37,867 bases of DNA from an uncultured Bacteroidota bacterium (GTDB lineage: Bacteria > Bacteroidota > Bacteroidia > AKYH767-A > JABDAW01), in the NCBI GenBank assembly GCA_903911135.1, contig CAIWCG010000187.1, positions 1 to 37,867 on the forward strand, read 5' to 3'. Both the position numbers and the translations under genes were made by a program. The notes under the pieces are model-generated. The model had not been told where the DNA came from. It did no database searches and was given only the letters and a program-made list of their open reading frames with translations. This document shows positions 8,927-16,668 of the stretch, one piece after another (position 1 is the first letter of the stretch; every line of letters begins with the position of its first letter).

Positions 8927-10746
8927 TAAAACTCTTTGGATTGCTTACTGATGTCAAGGCGTTGAACAAGTTCTTTGGGATTTATTTTTCCTGCACGCAT
9001 TGCTTCAATAATATGCTCTCGTTTGAATGACACAATGAACTTCCACTTTTCAGAGAGTGATAAAAAGTCAGGGGAACTAATCCAACTTTTGTTTACACTG
9101 TTACGCAACAAGTAAACTCCCAATTCTGAAACAACAGGAATAACTTCTGCAACTTTGTTCAATTGTTCAATTGCATCGTCAATAGAAGATTTACGCTTTA
9201 TCATGAAATTGAATTTGCCTAACACTTCTTCATAAGTAAAAGTGTATTCAGATGGAAGGTTGCTTGCTCTCCTTACAAATTCTCTTTTGATTGAGGGTGA
9301 TTCTAAGAATTGAAAATTGTCTGTGTTGGGATTGTCATTAAAAACTAATTGATAAGCTGATTCAATAATTGCGTAATCAAATAAAGTTGTAAGGTCAAAC
9401 TTCAAAGGCAATGGTCTTGCCAATTCTACAAAGTCAGAAATAAATTTGTCGTTTATTTTAATCTTCTCTTCAAAATTTCTTAGCAGTTTGTAACCGTAGA
9501 AATATCCAAGGCAAGCAAAAACATATTCTCCAATGAATGGGTCAGTTGTAATTATTTCAGGAATGTCTTTACGGGAAGTTGATTTGTCTTCGGTGCTTGC
9601 ATTACCATAGTTCCGTATAAAAGAAAATAAGTAAAGAAAACTTTTATCGCTTTCTTGCTGCTGCCAAATTTCCTGAATTGCTTTTTTACGTTTCAAGCTA
9701 TCGGTTAAATCATTCAATAATCTTTTTGCCGTTGAATGAAAATCATTGTTCTGAATTGTCGTAAGAAAAGCAGAGCCAAAATCTTTTGTGTCGTTGTCAG
9801 TAAAATTTTTATCGTTGTTAAGGCGGGTGAATATCCATTTCAAAAATGGTTTCTCAATTTCATTCTGTATTCCGAAAAGTTGTCTATAGAACAAAGTTGC
9901 TCTGTCGTTCTTTTGCTTTCTGAAATCTGAATATGCTGAAACAGCATTTGCCATGTAGAAGAAATGTTGCGGAACAACATTCAATTGGTCTGACTTATTT
10001 ACAAGCAACCAAGAAAAATTTTTCAAGTATGCGAATGCACCTAAAATTTTATCAAACCTCTGCAATGCGGAAGAATAATCTTTTCCTGTGTCGTTAGTTG
10101 CTCTTGTTAAATCTGCTTGTGCAAGTTCCTTTGGAAAAGATGATTGCACAAGTTGTTCGGGAATAATTCCTCCGTCTGCCGTTAATGAAGTTTGAACAAT
10201 ATCTTTTTTTACTGCCTCATTAGCAGTATAGATTTTTTTGATTCTTGAAATTGGCAAAGGTTGTTGTGAGAAAGCAACAGCATTAACAGCGTTAAGAATA
10301 TTTTCTTCCGATACCTTGAAATTAATTTCAAGCAAAACTTGTGTTTCATCAAGGTCTGCTATATTACTATTAGCAAAAACTAATAAGTTCTCGTGTAAAC
10401 TTTGGCTGTCAGTAAAGGCACGGTTCTTAATGTGCATAGCTGGCGCAATGATTGCCGAACTGAAAATTGTGTAGATGTTTCCTTTGTGCAATTGCAAGTA
10501 AATGCTCTTGCTAAAGTCAAACGATTTTGGTTTCTCCTTGCTTTCTTTTGATACAGTTTCTTTCTCCTTTTCTTTGCTTGCATCATACAACACAATTTCT
10601 TTTTTGTTGTATATAGAATCGTCTATAATTGTTGCTGTGTCCTCGTGTTTTTCCCTCTGCAACTCATCAAACATATTGGTAACCATTTCCTTTTTGGGGG
10701 AACTGGATTTTGGTGATTTAATATTTGGTTTTCTTTCTCTTGCCAT
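8926..10746 (-). CDS. Unknown 606-aa protein of the helicase/methyltransferase operon
   Basis: I do not recognise this protein. The first about 95 residues are charged and low in complexity (SPKSSSPKKEM, KEKEKETVSKESKEKPK), suggesting a disordered tail. The rest is predicted alpha/beta, rich in helices, and without visible catalytic motifs, signal peptide or membrane segments. A GYFYGYKLLRNFEEK region near 420-435 and a C-terminal helical part (MRAGKINPKELVQRL) are the most distinctive stretches. It starts 17 nt after the helicase stop and its TAA overlaps the methyltransferase ATG. Conserved position between two recognisable enzymes suggests a scaffold or recognition subunit (inference only). 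Confidence 0.75.
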   Translation of the reverse strand: MARERKPNIKSPKSSSPKKEMVTNMFDELQREKHEDTATIIDDSIYNKKEIVLYDASKEKEKETVSKESKEKPKSFDFSKSIYLQLHKGNIYTIFSSAIIAPAMHIKNRAFTDSQSLHENLLVFANSNIADLDETQVLLEINFKVSEENILNAVNAVAFSQQPLPISRIKKIYTANEAVKKDIVQTSLTADGGIIPEQLVQSSFPKELAQADLTRATNDTGKDYSSALQRFDKILGAFAYLKNFSWLLVNKSDQLNVVPQHFFYMANAVSAYSDFRKQKNDRATLFYRQLFGIQNEIEKPFLKWIFTRLNNDKNFTDNDTKDFGSAFLTTIQNNDFHSTAKRLLNDLTDSLKRKKAIQEIWQQQESDKSFLYLFSFIRNYGNASTEDKSTSRKDIPEIITTDPFIGEYVFACLGYFYGYKLLRNFEEKIKINDKFISDFVELARPLPLKFDLTTLFDYAIIESAYQLVFNDNPNTDNFQFLESPSIKREFVRRASNLPSEYTFTYEEVLGKFNFMIKRKSSIDDAIEQLNKVAEVIPVVSELGVYLLRNSVNKSWISSPDFLSLSEKWKFIVSFKREHIIEAMRAGKINPKELVQRLDISKQSKEF

Positions 10747-10763
10747 TGGTGCGAAGTTACAAT

Positions 10764-12023
10764 TTAAAAAGGTAAATCATATTGAAATAAATCCTGATGT
10801 TCGTCATTGTGCACGTCAAGAATGCTTGGATTTTCATTGTAGAGAATGTAAAGTTGTCGCCGTGCCCTTGTTGCTCCTACATAGTAATGGTTTGGAGTTG
10901 CCCACATTTTTGGAGTTCCATCTGCATTAAAAACATTTATCCAATTTCCTTCGTCATTTCGTTCTTGCCTTTGAGTGCTCAAAGCCCAATTTGCTTTTTC
11001 AAAATATGGGATGATTACTATGTCAAACTCTAACCCTTTGCATGAATCAAAAGTTAGAATGAAAGGAGTTCGTAATCTATTTTCCATTACATACTTGTCC
11101 ACTTGTGGCATTCCATTGTAGTAATAAGAAAAGGAAGTTGCATCTGCTGCGTTAGCAGCACATGAATAACCGTTCTGTTCTAAAAAACTTTTTAGTGTGA
11201 GAATTTGACTTTTGAAATGCACCAAAATTCCAATGTTGAGAGCTGGATTTTGCTCAATAATTTCTTTGATAAGATTATTCTGCAAATCAACACTTAAACC
11301 GCCTCGCAAATCAGGTACTTCACCTTCAGGCAAATCATCTGTATCAATATTTTGAACATCTAAATCCTCGGGAACAAATTGTCTTGCAAATTCAAAAACC
11401 TCTTTTGTGTTTCTGAAATTTCTTGTAAGTTCCTGCCGTGTTGTGTTGTCGGGGAGCAAATCAAAAATTACATCATCAGCAGGGTTTGGTGCATAATGCC
11501 CTTGCAAATCCTGTGAACGGTCTGCTCCGCAACTCACAAGGTTTGCAAGCAAGTGTGAATTACTAATAATATTCGGATGCAAATCTTGTGATTCGTCAAT
11601 TACTATTTCTCTGTATCGATTTCCATTTCGGTTAGCATTGATGTAATTTCTAAAATTATTTTCTATTGCCTCAGCTTGGTCTTCACTTAAAGCAGCATGA
11701 AATCTTCCACCATACCATTCAAAGATTGATGCAACTTTATGGTTTATCAAATCTGCTCTTTGGTTATCTGCCAAATCAGGAAAGATAATTTCTGCTGCTT
11801 GTCTGAATGTTCCCTTGACTGATGCCATCAAGGTTCTATTGAAAGTGAAGAACATCCCATTCTGGTCATTCAGCATTGTTCTTCTAAACCGATAAATTGA
11901 CACCACAGTTTTCCCACTGCCTGGTCCCCCAGTAATCATCAATGCCCCTGGATCATGATAAGCAATTTGTTGGGCATTGGTCAGTTCCCCAATTGGCGGT
12001 AGTCGGAATCTAAAATCAGGCAT
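10764..12023 (-). CDS. SF1 (UvrD/PcrA-like) helicase or ATPase, compact
   Basis: I place the start at the ATG 12021-12023 (419 aa, MPDFRFRLPPIGELTNAQQ). The reading frame is open 19 codons further, but those codons give a hydrophobic stretch unlike the family N-terminus. All SF1 motifs are visible: Q-like LTNAQQ, motif I GGPGSGKT (32-39), motif II VIDESQDL, motif III CGADRSQ, motif IV LTRNFRNT, motif V SCKGLEFDIVIIP and motif VI YVGATRARRQLYI. At about 420 aa it is much shorter than UvrD (about 720), so the 1B/2B insertions are largely absent, as in DUF2075/UvrD_C_2-type proteins often found in accessory loci. It is the first gene of the five-gene operon. It may couple ATP hydrolysis to DNA or RNA remodelling for the downstream enzymes. 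Confidence 0.87.
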   Translation of the reverse strand: MPDFRFRLPPIGELTNAQQIAYHDPGALMITGGPGSGKTVVSIYRFRRTMLNDQNGMFFTFNRTLMASVKGTFRQAAEIIFPDLADNQRADLINHKVASIFEWYGGRFHAALSEDQAEAIENNFRNYINANRNGNRYREIVIDESQDLHPNIISNSHLLANLVSCGADRSQDLQGHYAPNPADDVIFDLLPDNTTRQELTRNFRNTKEVFEFARQFVPEDLDVQNIDTDDLPEGEVPDLRGGLSVDLQNNLIKEIIEQNPALNIGILVHFKSQILTLKSFLEQNGYSCAANAADATSFSYYYNGMPQVDKYVMENRLRTPFILTFDSCKGLEFDIVIIPYFEKANWALSTQRQERNDEGNWINVFNADGTPKMWATPNHYYVGATRARRQLYILYNENPSILDVHNDEHQDLFQYDLPF

Positions 12024-12130
12024 AAATGGATTTATTTTTAATGGCGGAAAATTACATATAATTATTGAAATTGAAATCAAGTTACATTTATTCTACATCC
12101 TTTATAAATACTATCCCTTTACCAAGCAAA

Positions 12131-12186
12131 ATTATCCATCAAAGGATAATACTTCTCATAAAAGGGCAAGGAAATGTCCTTTCCTT
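12131..12186. other. Two small inverted repeats between the helicase operon and the vWA gene
   Basis: In the roughly 360-bp gap, ATTATCC (12131-12137) pairs with GGATAAT (12144-12150), and AAGGAAA (12168-12174) pairs with TTTCCTT (12180-12186). They lie downstream of the vWA stop and upstream of the helicase start, so they could be part of a terminator for the retron block or an operator for the helicase operon. Neither is followed by a strong T-run. No gene is supported in 12024-12386. Confidence 0.35.
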
Positions 12187-12386
12187 CAAATTGTTCAATC
12201 TATAGTGATTTCGTTTTATTGATGACTTTTGAGACCATAACTTATTTGCAAATCATTATATTAATTTTCACCCGCCAAAATTAATAAAATAAAACCAATT
12301 GGTAATAGGGTTATTGTATTCAGATTGTAACAGAAAAATCTTCAATATAGTAAACGCAGGCAAGTAGTATTTTTGTCTTTTTTATC

Positions 12387-13025
12387 TTATGATGGATCAT
12401 TCTTATAGAAATCGTCCTTTGTATCTTCCTTATCCTTTATCTTTCTACTGTAATTGAATCTGGCATCCTTTTCCTTTAGAAACATTGTATCAATGTCTTT
12501 CTTGCTTCTTTTAAAGTTAATAGTATTGGTTATTGAAATGGATGCGGCAAAAGCTTCAACATCATGGTCGGTTCCGATATAGGTGAATGTCCAGTTGTTG
12601 TTCTTAAGGTCCTCAATAATTTTCTTGATGGCGGCTCCCGAATATTCCTTGGAGGCATTTTCCTCCCCATCAGTTAGTATCGTCACAAGAACATTGTAAT
12701 CAGTTTGTCCTTCCAATATTTTCCTTCCCTTAGCAAATGTAAATCCCATGGCATCATAAAGGGGCGTTGAAGCATCAGGATGATACGTCTTTGAATTAAT
12801 GGTTTCCAATGAATCTACCGGATCCATAAAGTGTAGGGTCTTCATGCCCAATCCGTTGAAAGAGACTAAGGAGATGAAGTGCTCCTGTTCGGGGTATTGC
12901 TTCTGGATGCCCTTGACAGTCTGCACGATTTCATTGAAACCCTGAATGATTGTTTCTTTGATCGATTCCATTGAACCGCTTTCATCCAAGATGATTAGAT
13001 TGTGGACATGATGTTTCTTTTCCAT
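12387..13025 (-). CDS. von Willebrand factor A (vWA) domain protein, retron-linked
   Basis: This 212-aa single-domain vWA protein has an intact metal-ion-dependent adhesion site: DESGS in LIILDESGSM (near residues 14-18), the threonine in DASTPLYDA and the aspartate in ILTDGEENAS. It has no signal peptide or transmembrane segment, so it is a cytoplasmic vWA, the class that typically works with AAA+ ATPases in MoxR/RavA-ViaA-like chaperone pairs and conflict systems (family knowledge). The C-terminal about 40 residues are highly charged. It starts 11 nt after the reverse transcriptase stop and is therefore almost certainly in the same transcript. A role as retron partner (effector or adaptor) is inferred from this linkage and from the AAA+ gene three genes upstream. 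Confidence 0.85.
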   Translation of the reverse strand: MEKKHHVHNLIILDESGSMESIKETIIQGFNEIVQTVKGIQKQYPEQEHFISLVSFNGLGMKTLHFMDPVDSLETINSKTYHPDASTPLYDAMGFTFAKGRKILEGQTDYNVLVTILTDGEENASKEYSGAAIKKIIEDLKNNNWTFTYIGTDHDVEAFAASISITNTINFKRSKKDIDTMFLKEKDARFNYSRKIKDKEDTKDDFYKNDPS

Positions 13026-13036
13026 ATTATTTTGTT

Positions 13037-14152
13037 TTAAATTTCAATTATTTGCGTTTTAAAAATCCCATCGAATAATGATTTCTGTTTTAGGTAAAAC
13101 GGATCGGATTTGCCTCTAACCTGCCCAACAAAATTGATGTATCCTTCCAGTCGATTGATGAATTTCGATTTTAGTCTGTCGTCGCTTCCTTCCGATAGGT
13201 TAAAATGGTTTCTTGTTGCCGACTCGATGCCATTCAGCCTTAAATCGTGAACCATTGCCCTAATCTTCTTAAGGAGTTTTCTGTCAACATTTACCTTCTC
13301 ATTAACTGTTATTCCTGTCACTGTCTGTCTCCGATGTGCCAGCTTCAGTCGAAGTTTCCTTTCGTTAATTTCAAATTTGTTATTCCTGATGATTTTGATT
13401 ATCTCATCGAGAAGAACATTACTGATTCCGGAATCGCATGAGAAGGTAAGGTCGTCTGCATATCTGGTATAGGCTAAATTATTCTGGGAGGAAATTTCCT
13501 TCAAATCTCTGTCCAAGTCCATGCAAATGAAATTGGAAATGACAGGTGATGTGGGGGCGCCAATAGGTAGGCTTCCTTGATAGGTGGTTAGAAGAGCAAG
13601 TACGGTGGCTGTCTGTTCATTGAATTCAAATAGAGAAGAGAGGAATAGCCGTTTGACCCTATAGGCTTGGATACTTGGAAAGAAGTCCTGCAGATCGATG
13701 TTTAGCACGTATCTTTTTTTTACATGTACTTTTGCATTGGCTACGATATTGCAATAGGTGCCCAAATAATGCGGGTTGACCACGAAGCCATGCACTTCAA
13801 TGGGTTTTATCATGAGGTAATACGCTTGCAAAAAGTAGTTGAATCGCTTTTGAATACTCTTAAGTTCCTTTGATGGGGCATGGATATTTCTGTATCCTCC
13901 CTTTTTTTTGGCAATCTGATGATGTGTGTATTCAGGATTATTAATGATTTTTTCCAATTCAAAAAAGGTTGTTTTGGTAAACCTGCAAAATTCAAGCGGC
14001 TTTTCCATGGCAAGAAACATCATAGCATTAAGTTCATGCTTCTGGTATTTCTTTAATAATCTTTCCGGCCATGCTTTATTTCCAGAAAAATGTTTCATCA
14101 ATATTGCTTTATTCTTTTTGGCAATCTTTACTATTTCACTGGCTGAATCCAT
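13037..14152 (-). CDS. Retron-type reverse transcriptase
   Basis: This 371-aa RT has the fingers/palm motifs and both retron-specific signatures. The region-X motif NAxxH is NAKVH (139-143), immediately before VLNIDLQDFFPS with its first catalytic Asp (153). The catalytic box is YTRYADDLTFS (YADD 231-234). The region-Y motif VTG is at 278-280 (VTGITVN). SLPIGAPTSPVISN is the usual motif 4. Retron RTs copy the msd part of an adjacent structured RNA into msDNA primed from a 2'-OH branch. The expected ncRNA is visible just upstream at 14185-14347. There is no fused protease, maturase X or HNH domain, so a group II intron is unlikely. The vWA gene follows after 11 nt. Known retrons act as tripartite anti-phage systems, and that function is inferred here. 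Confidence 0.92.
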   Translation of the reverse strand: MDSASEIVKIAKKNKAILMKHFSGNKAWPERLLKKYQKHELNAMMFLAMEKPLEFCRFTKTTFFELEKIINNPEYTHHQIAKKKGGYRNIHAPSKELKSIQKRFNYFLQAYYLMIKPIEVHGFVVNPHYLGTYCNIVANAKVHVKKRYVLNIDLQDFFPSIQAYRVKRLFLSSLFEFNEQTATVLALLTTYQGSLPIGAPTSPVISNFICMDLDRDLKEISSQNNLAYTRYADDLTFSCDSGISNVLLDEIIKIIRNNKFEINERKLRLKLAHRRQTVTGITVNEKVNVDRKLLKKIRAMVHDLRLNGIESATRNHFNLSEGSDDRLKSKFINRLEGYINFVGQVRGKSDPFYLKQKSLFDGIFKTQIIEI

Positions 14153-14184
14153 TGTTTGAATCTATTTTAGTATTAAATAAATAA

Positions 14185-14347
14185 GAGCCGTTGCTAATTA
14201 TCTTTGATTATACGGTATTTACGAGAAGCGGAACGAAGTGAGCATCGCAGTAAATGCCGAAATTCAATTCTTCCATTTGTAAATGGGTTGCAGGTACACA
14301 ACCACCATGTCTTTAATGTTTGACACATAATTTTGATGCAACGGCTC
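14185..14347 (-). ncRNA. Candidate retron msr-msd non-coding RNA
   Basis: The 200-bp gap between the DnaB-like stop and the RT start is framed by a perfect 10-bp inverted repeat, GCAACGGCTC (14338-14347) and GAGCCGTTGC (14185-14194), placed where retron a1 and a2 arms should be. Between them, reading the minus strand, are a hairpin with a 5-6 bp stem (14286-14303, GGTTG/CAACC), a second hairpin (14273-14286, CCATTT/AAATGG) and a longer one at 14213-14259 whose 10-bp arms contain ATTTAC/GTAAAT and CGG/CCG with one mispair. This last one is the likely msd stem. The order (a1, short msr hairpins, long msd hairpin, a2, RT 33 nt downstream) fits retrons. The branch guanosine and exact ends cannot be fixed by eye. 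The a1 arm begins 7 nt after the DnaB-like stop, so no separate intergenic promoter is obvious. Confidence 0.75.
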
Positions 14348-14353
14348 ATTATA

Positions 14354-15397
14354 TTAATACAGAGAATCTAACTCATTTAATCGATCTGATGAGAAAGTAA
14401 AATCCTCTGTATAGTTTTCCAAATCAGTGAAATTGGTAAATTCACTGTTTACTTTCAACATTGCTGTTCCCAACATTCCATTTCTATTTTTGGCCACAAT
14501 AATTTCAACTACGCCAGCCATATTATTTCCATCTTCGTCCTGAGTAATGCCATAATATTCAGGGCGATACATTAAAAGAACTTTATCTGCATCTTGTTCC
14601 AATGCACCACTATCTCTCAAATCTGAAAGGTGAGGCCGTTTATTGCCCCCCCTTGATTCTACGCTTCTACTCAATTGGCTTATTCCTATTACAGAAACAT
14701 TAAAGTCCTTTGCAATATTCTTCAATTCTCTTGAGATAAGGCTTATTTCAGCCTCTCTATTGTTCCTAAATTTATAGGAACTCATCATTTGAATGTAATC
14801 CACTACAATAACCTTTGCTCCCTTTTCTTGTATTTCTTTCTGACATGTGGCTTTGAATGAAGACAAAGAGCTATTGCATGTATCGTTGATATAGATTTTA
14901 TAATCCTTAATGCAGCTTGTGAGCTTGCTAAGTGTTTCCATTTCTTCCTCATTGATCTTATTAAGATGTATTTTACCAATATTAATAGTTGTAAGACAGG
15001 AAATAAATCGGTTTATAAGTGCATGCTCCGATAAATCGTATGTATAAAATAATACTGGTGATGATTTTGAAATATTAAGCATCAAGTTTATTAGCAATTG
15101 GGTTTTCCCCATACTTGGCCTTCCGCCCAATAAGATCAATTCTCCTGGAGCAAAACCTCCAAATATTTGGTCTAAACTGTCAAAACCTGTATTGATTATA
15201 TTTTCAGGCTTTTCATTATTCTTTAAATCCGATATTTTTGCCTTTATAAGTTCGCATAAACTTTGAGATTCGCGGTTTGCCCGATTATCAGTTCTATTTT
15301 CATTAATGGCATTAGTAATCTGATTTATTAATTCATGTTCATTAATAGTCTCATCAGCGAGGATATTTTCAAGCAGGTTTTTAAGGTTACTTTTCAT
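14354..15397 (-). CDS. DnaB-C-like RecA-fold ATPase, retron-linked
   Basis: The 347-aa protein resembles the C-terminal motor of replicative DnaB helicase without its N-terminal helical domain. It reads NTGFDSLDQIFGGFAPGELI, then Walker A GGRPSMGKT (91-99), Walker B VIVVDYIQMM, HxxSDLRDSGALEQDAD (as HLSDLRDSGALEQDAD), LLMYRPEYY and the arginine-bearing AKNRNGMLG near the end. Residues 1-65 are a short helical region instead of the usual about 170-residue N-domain. A full replicative DnaB is normally near 500 aa, so this is an accessory paralog. The stop codon is 7 nt from the retron ncRNA, so ncRNA and RT are probably on its transcript. A TAATTTTG -7 match lies only a few bases before the ATG, which suggests a very short leader. 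Confidence 0.85.
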   Translation of the reverse strand: MKSNLKNLLENILADETINEHELINQITNAINENRTDNRANRESQSLCELIKAKISDLKNNEKPENIINTGFDSLDQIFGGFAPGELILLGGRPSMGKTQLLINLMLNISKSSPVLFYTYDLSEHALINRFISCLTTINIGKIHLNKINEEEMETLSKLTSCIKDYKIYINDTCNSSLSSFKATCQKEIQEKGAKVIVVDYIQMMSSYKFRNNREAEISLISRELKNIAKDFNVSVIGISQLSRSVESRGGNKRPHLSDLRDSGALEQDADKVLLMYRPEYYGITQDEDGNNMAGVVEIIVAKNRNGMLGTAMLKVNSEFTNFTDLENYTEDFTFSSDRLNELDSLY

Positions 15398-15436
15398 AAT
15401 GCAAAATTACAGTTTAAATTTCATGGATTTTTAATT

Positions 15437-15467
15437 GTTTATAACTTTAATAAAGAAAGTTATAAAC
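15437..15467. promoter_or_regulatory. Perfect 12-bp inverted repeat upstream of the DnaB-like gene
   Basis: GTTTATAACTTT (15437-15448) and AAAGTTATAAAC (15456-15467) are perfect inverted arms separated by 7 bp, in the 81-bp gap between the AAA and DnaB-like genes. It is AT-rich and lacks a following T-run on the minus strand, so an operator for the retron block is as plausible as a weak terminator of the AAA gene. Confidence 0.45.
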
Positions 15468-15478
15468 AAGGTAAGATA

Positions 15479-16600
15479 CTAAAACCCTATCCTCTTCCTA
15501 TCCCCCTTCCCTCCAAAATCTTCCTCGTTTTGATTATAGATTTCTGCCAAGGTCATTTCTTTGGTAATGGTTGTTTTAAATCCTAATGAATCCGACAAGC
15601 TTTGCGCTTTGGCAATGCTCAAAGCTTTAAACTCATATTTTGCAATCAATCTCCCTTTGCGAAGCAGGGCGGAATCTATTTTATTGAAATTGCCATTGAA
15701 GGTGCAGATAATTTTTATTCCAAGATTACCGCCCAGCAGGCCATCTGTTAGATTCAACAACATCGAAATATAAGGATTCATTCCCTGGTCTCGAGACTGC
15801 AATAAATCTTCCGCATCCTCAATCACAAGTATAGAATTCCGGTTTTCGAGCAACAAGTTTAACAGTTGCGGAGTATCCAGATTTCCTGCCAATTTAGGAG
15901 TCATGAAGATAACTTTCTTTTTTGTACAATGAATCAAATATCGAATGTAGGTGGACTTCCCCGTGCCTGGCGTACCATGAAATAGAAACAATCCGCTATC
16001 GTTTTTTCTGTTTATGTCCTTCACTATTTTCTTATGCATTTCCACAAGATCATCGTTGTAATTTTGAGCCATTATCACCTTTGGCTTCTTGTTTTCTAAA
16101 TCCATCAAATCAACTCCAGGTCCTCTCTGAATCACTATACTGATTTTATGCATGTCTTTCTTTTTCTTAATGGTAAAACGTTGAAATTCATTGGCAATTG
16201 ATTTGGCTTGTGCCTCACCATTCTTCGCGAATAGAATTACTATCGTTCCATTGGTTTCAATGTCAATCATAATACCATCTTCAAGAATATAAATCACATC
16301 AATAAAGTCAATTTTTTGTTTATATTCAAAATAATCCTGACGAAAATGTCTTTTTAAAATCTTGTCTTTATAATTTTCATCAACCCATTCAAGAGCCTTT
16401 TCAGGGTGATGAATACACCTATTAAAAGATATTAAATTAGGCATCTCTTCAAAATATGCGTAATATATTTTTAGGCAATGAACATAACTCATGCCAGTGA
16501 TGTCAAACAAGGAAGTAGTTGCTATCTTAATTTTAAGCTCTTCCTTTACGCTGCTCTCCTGTGGAACAGCCCCATTTAGTTTTAAAATTGTTTCTGTCAT
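15479..16600 (-). CDS. Compact BCS1-like AAA+ ATPase, related to the 476-4822 pair
   Basis: This 373-aa protein carries the same ATPase type as the two large AAA proteins but lacks their YD-like repeats. It has Walker A GTPGTGKS (209-216), Walker B ILVIEDAEDLL (257-267, again Glu-Asp), NLTDGLL, ICTFN and a terminal LLRKGRL, where the usual proline of RPGR is replaced by lysine. Shared blocks such as LFHGxPGTGK, YIR and IEDAE make homology clear. The N-terminal 200 residues are probably a partner- or substrate-binding domain. It is the first gene of the retron-side block, with an 81-nt gap to the DnaB-like gene. Pairing of an AAA+ motor with the vWA protein at 12387-13025 is an attractive inference by analogy with MoxR-vWA pairs. 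Confidence 0.83.
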   Translation of the reverse strand: MTETILKLNGAVPQESSVKEELKIKIATTSLFDITGMSYVHCLKIYYAYFEEMPNLISFNRCIHHPEKALEWVDENYKDKILKRHFRQDYFEYKQKIDFIDVIYILEDGIMIDIETNGTIVILFAKNGEAQAKSIANEFQRFTIKKKKDMHKISIVIQRGPGVDLMDLENKKPKVIMAQNYNDDLVEMHKKIVKDINRKNDSGLFLFHGTPGTGKSTYIRYLIHCTKKKVIFMTPKLAGNLDTPQLLNLLLENRNSILVIEDAEDLLQSRDQGMNPYISMLLNLTDGLLGGNLGIKIICTFNGNFNKIDSALLRKGRLIAKYEFKALSIAKAQSLSDSLGFKTTITKEMTLAEIYNQNEEDFGGKGDRKRIGF

Positions 16601-16621
16601 TGTTTTAATTATTTGTTATGA

Positions 16622-16636
16622 CGCAAAATTATTGCG
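16622..16636 (-). promoter_or_regulatory. -7 element within a small inverted repeat, upstream of the compact AAA gene
   Basis: On the minus strand TAATTTTG (16624-16631) matches TAnnTTTG about 24 nt before the ATG at 16600. It lies inside the inverted repeat CGCAA-N5-TTGCG (16622-16636). A repressor bound to this repeat would cover the promoter, so the site is a candidate operator. Confidence 0.45.
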
Positions 16637-16668
16637 CCACTATGCCAAAACATGACAGGGGAGAATAA

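Noticed and set aside
13037-14152. Group II intron or diversity-generating retroelement RT
   Set aside because: No maturase or HNH domain, no template/variable repeat pair, and the retron signatures NAxxH and VTG are present with an adjacent a1/a2-framed RNA.
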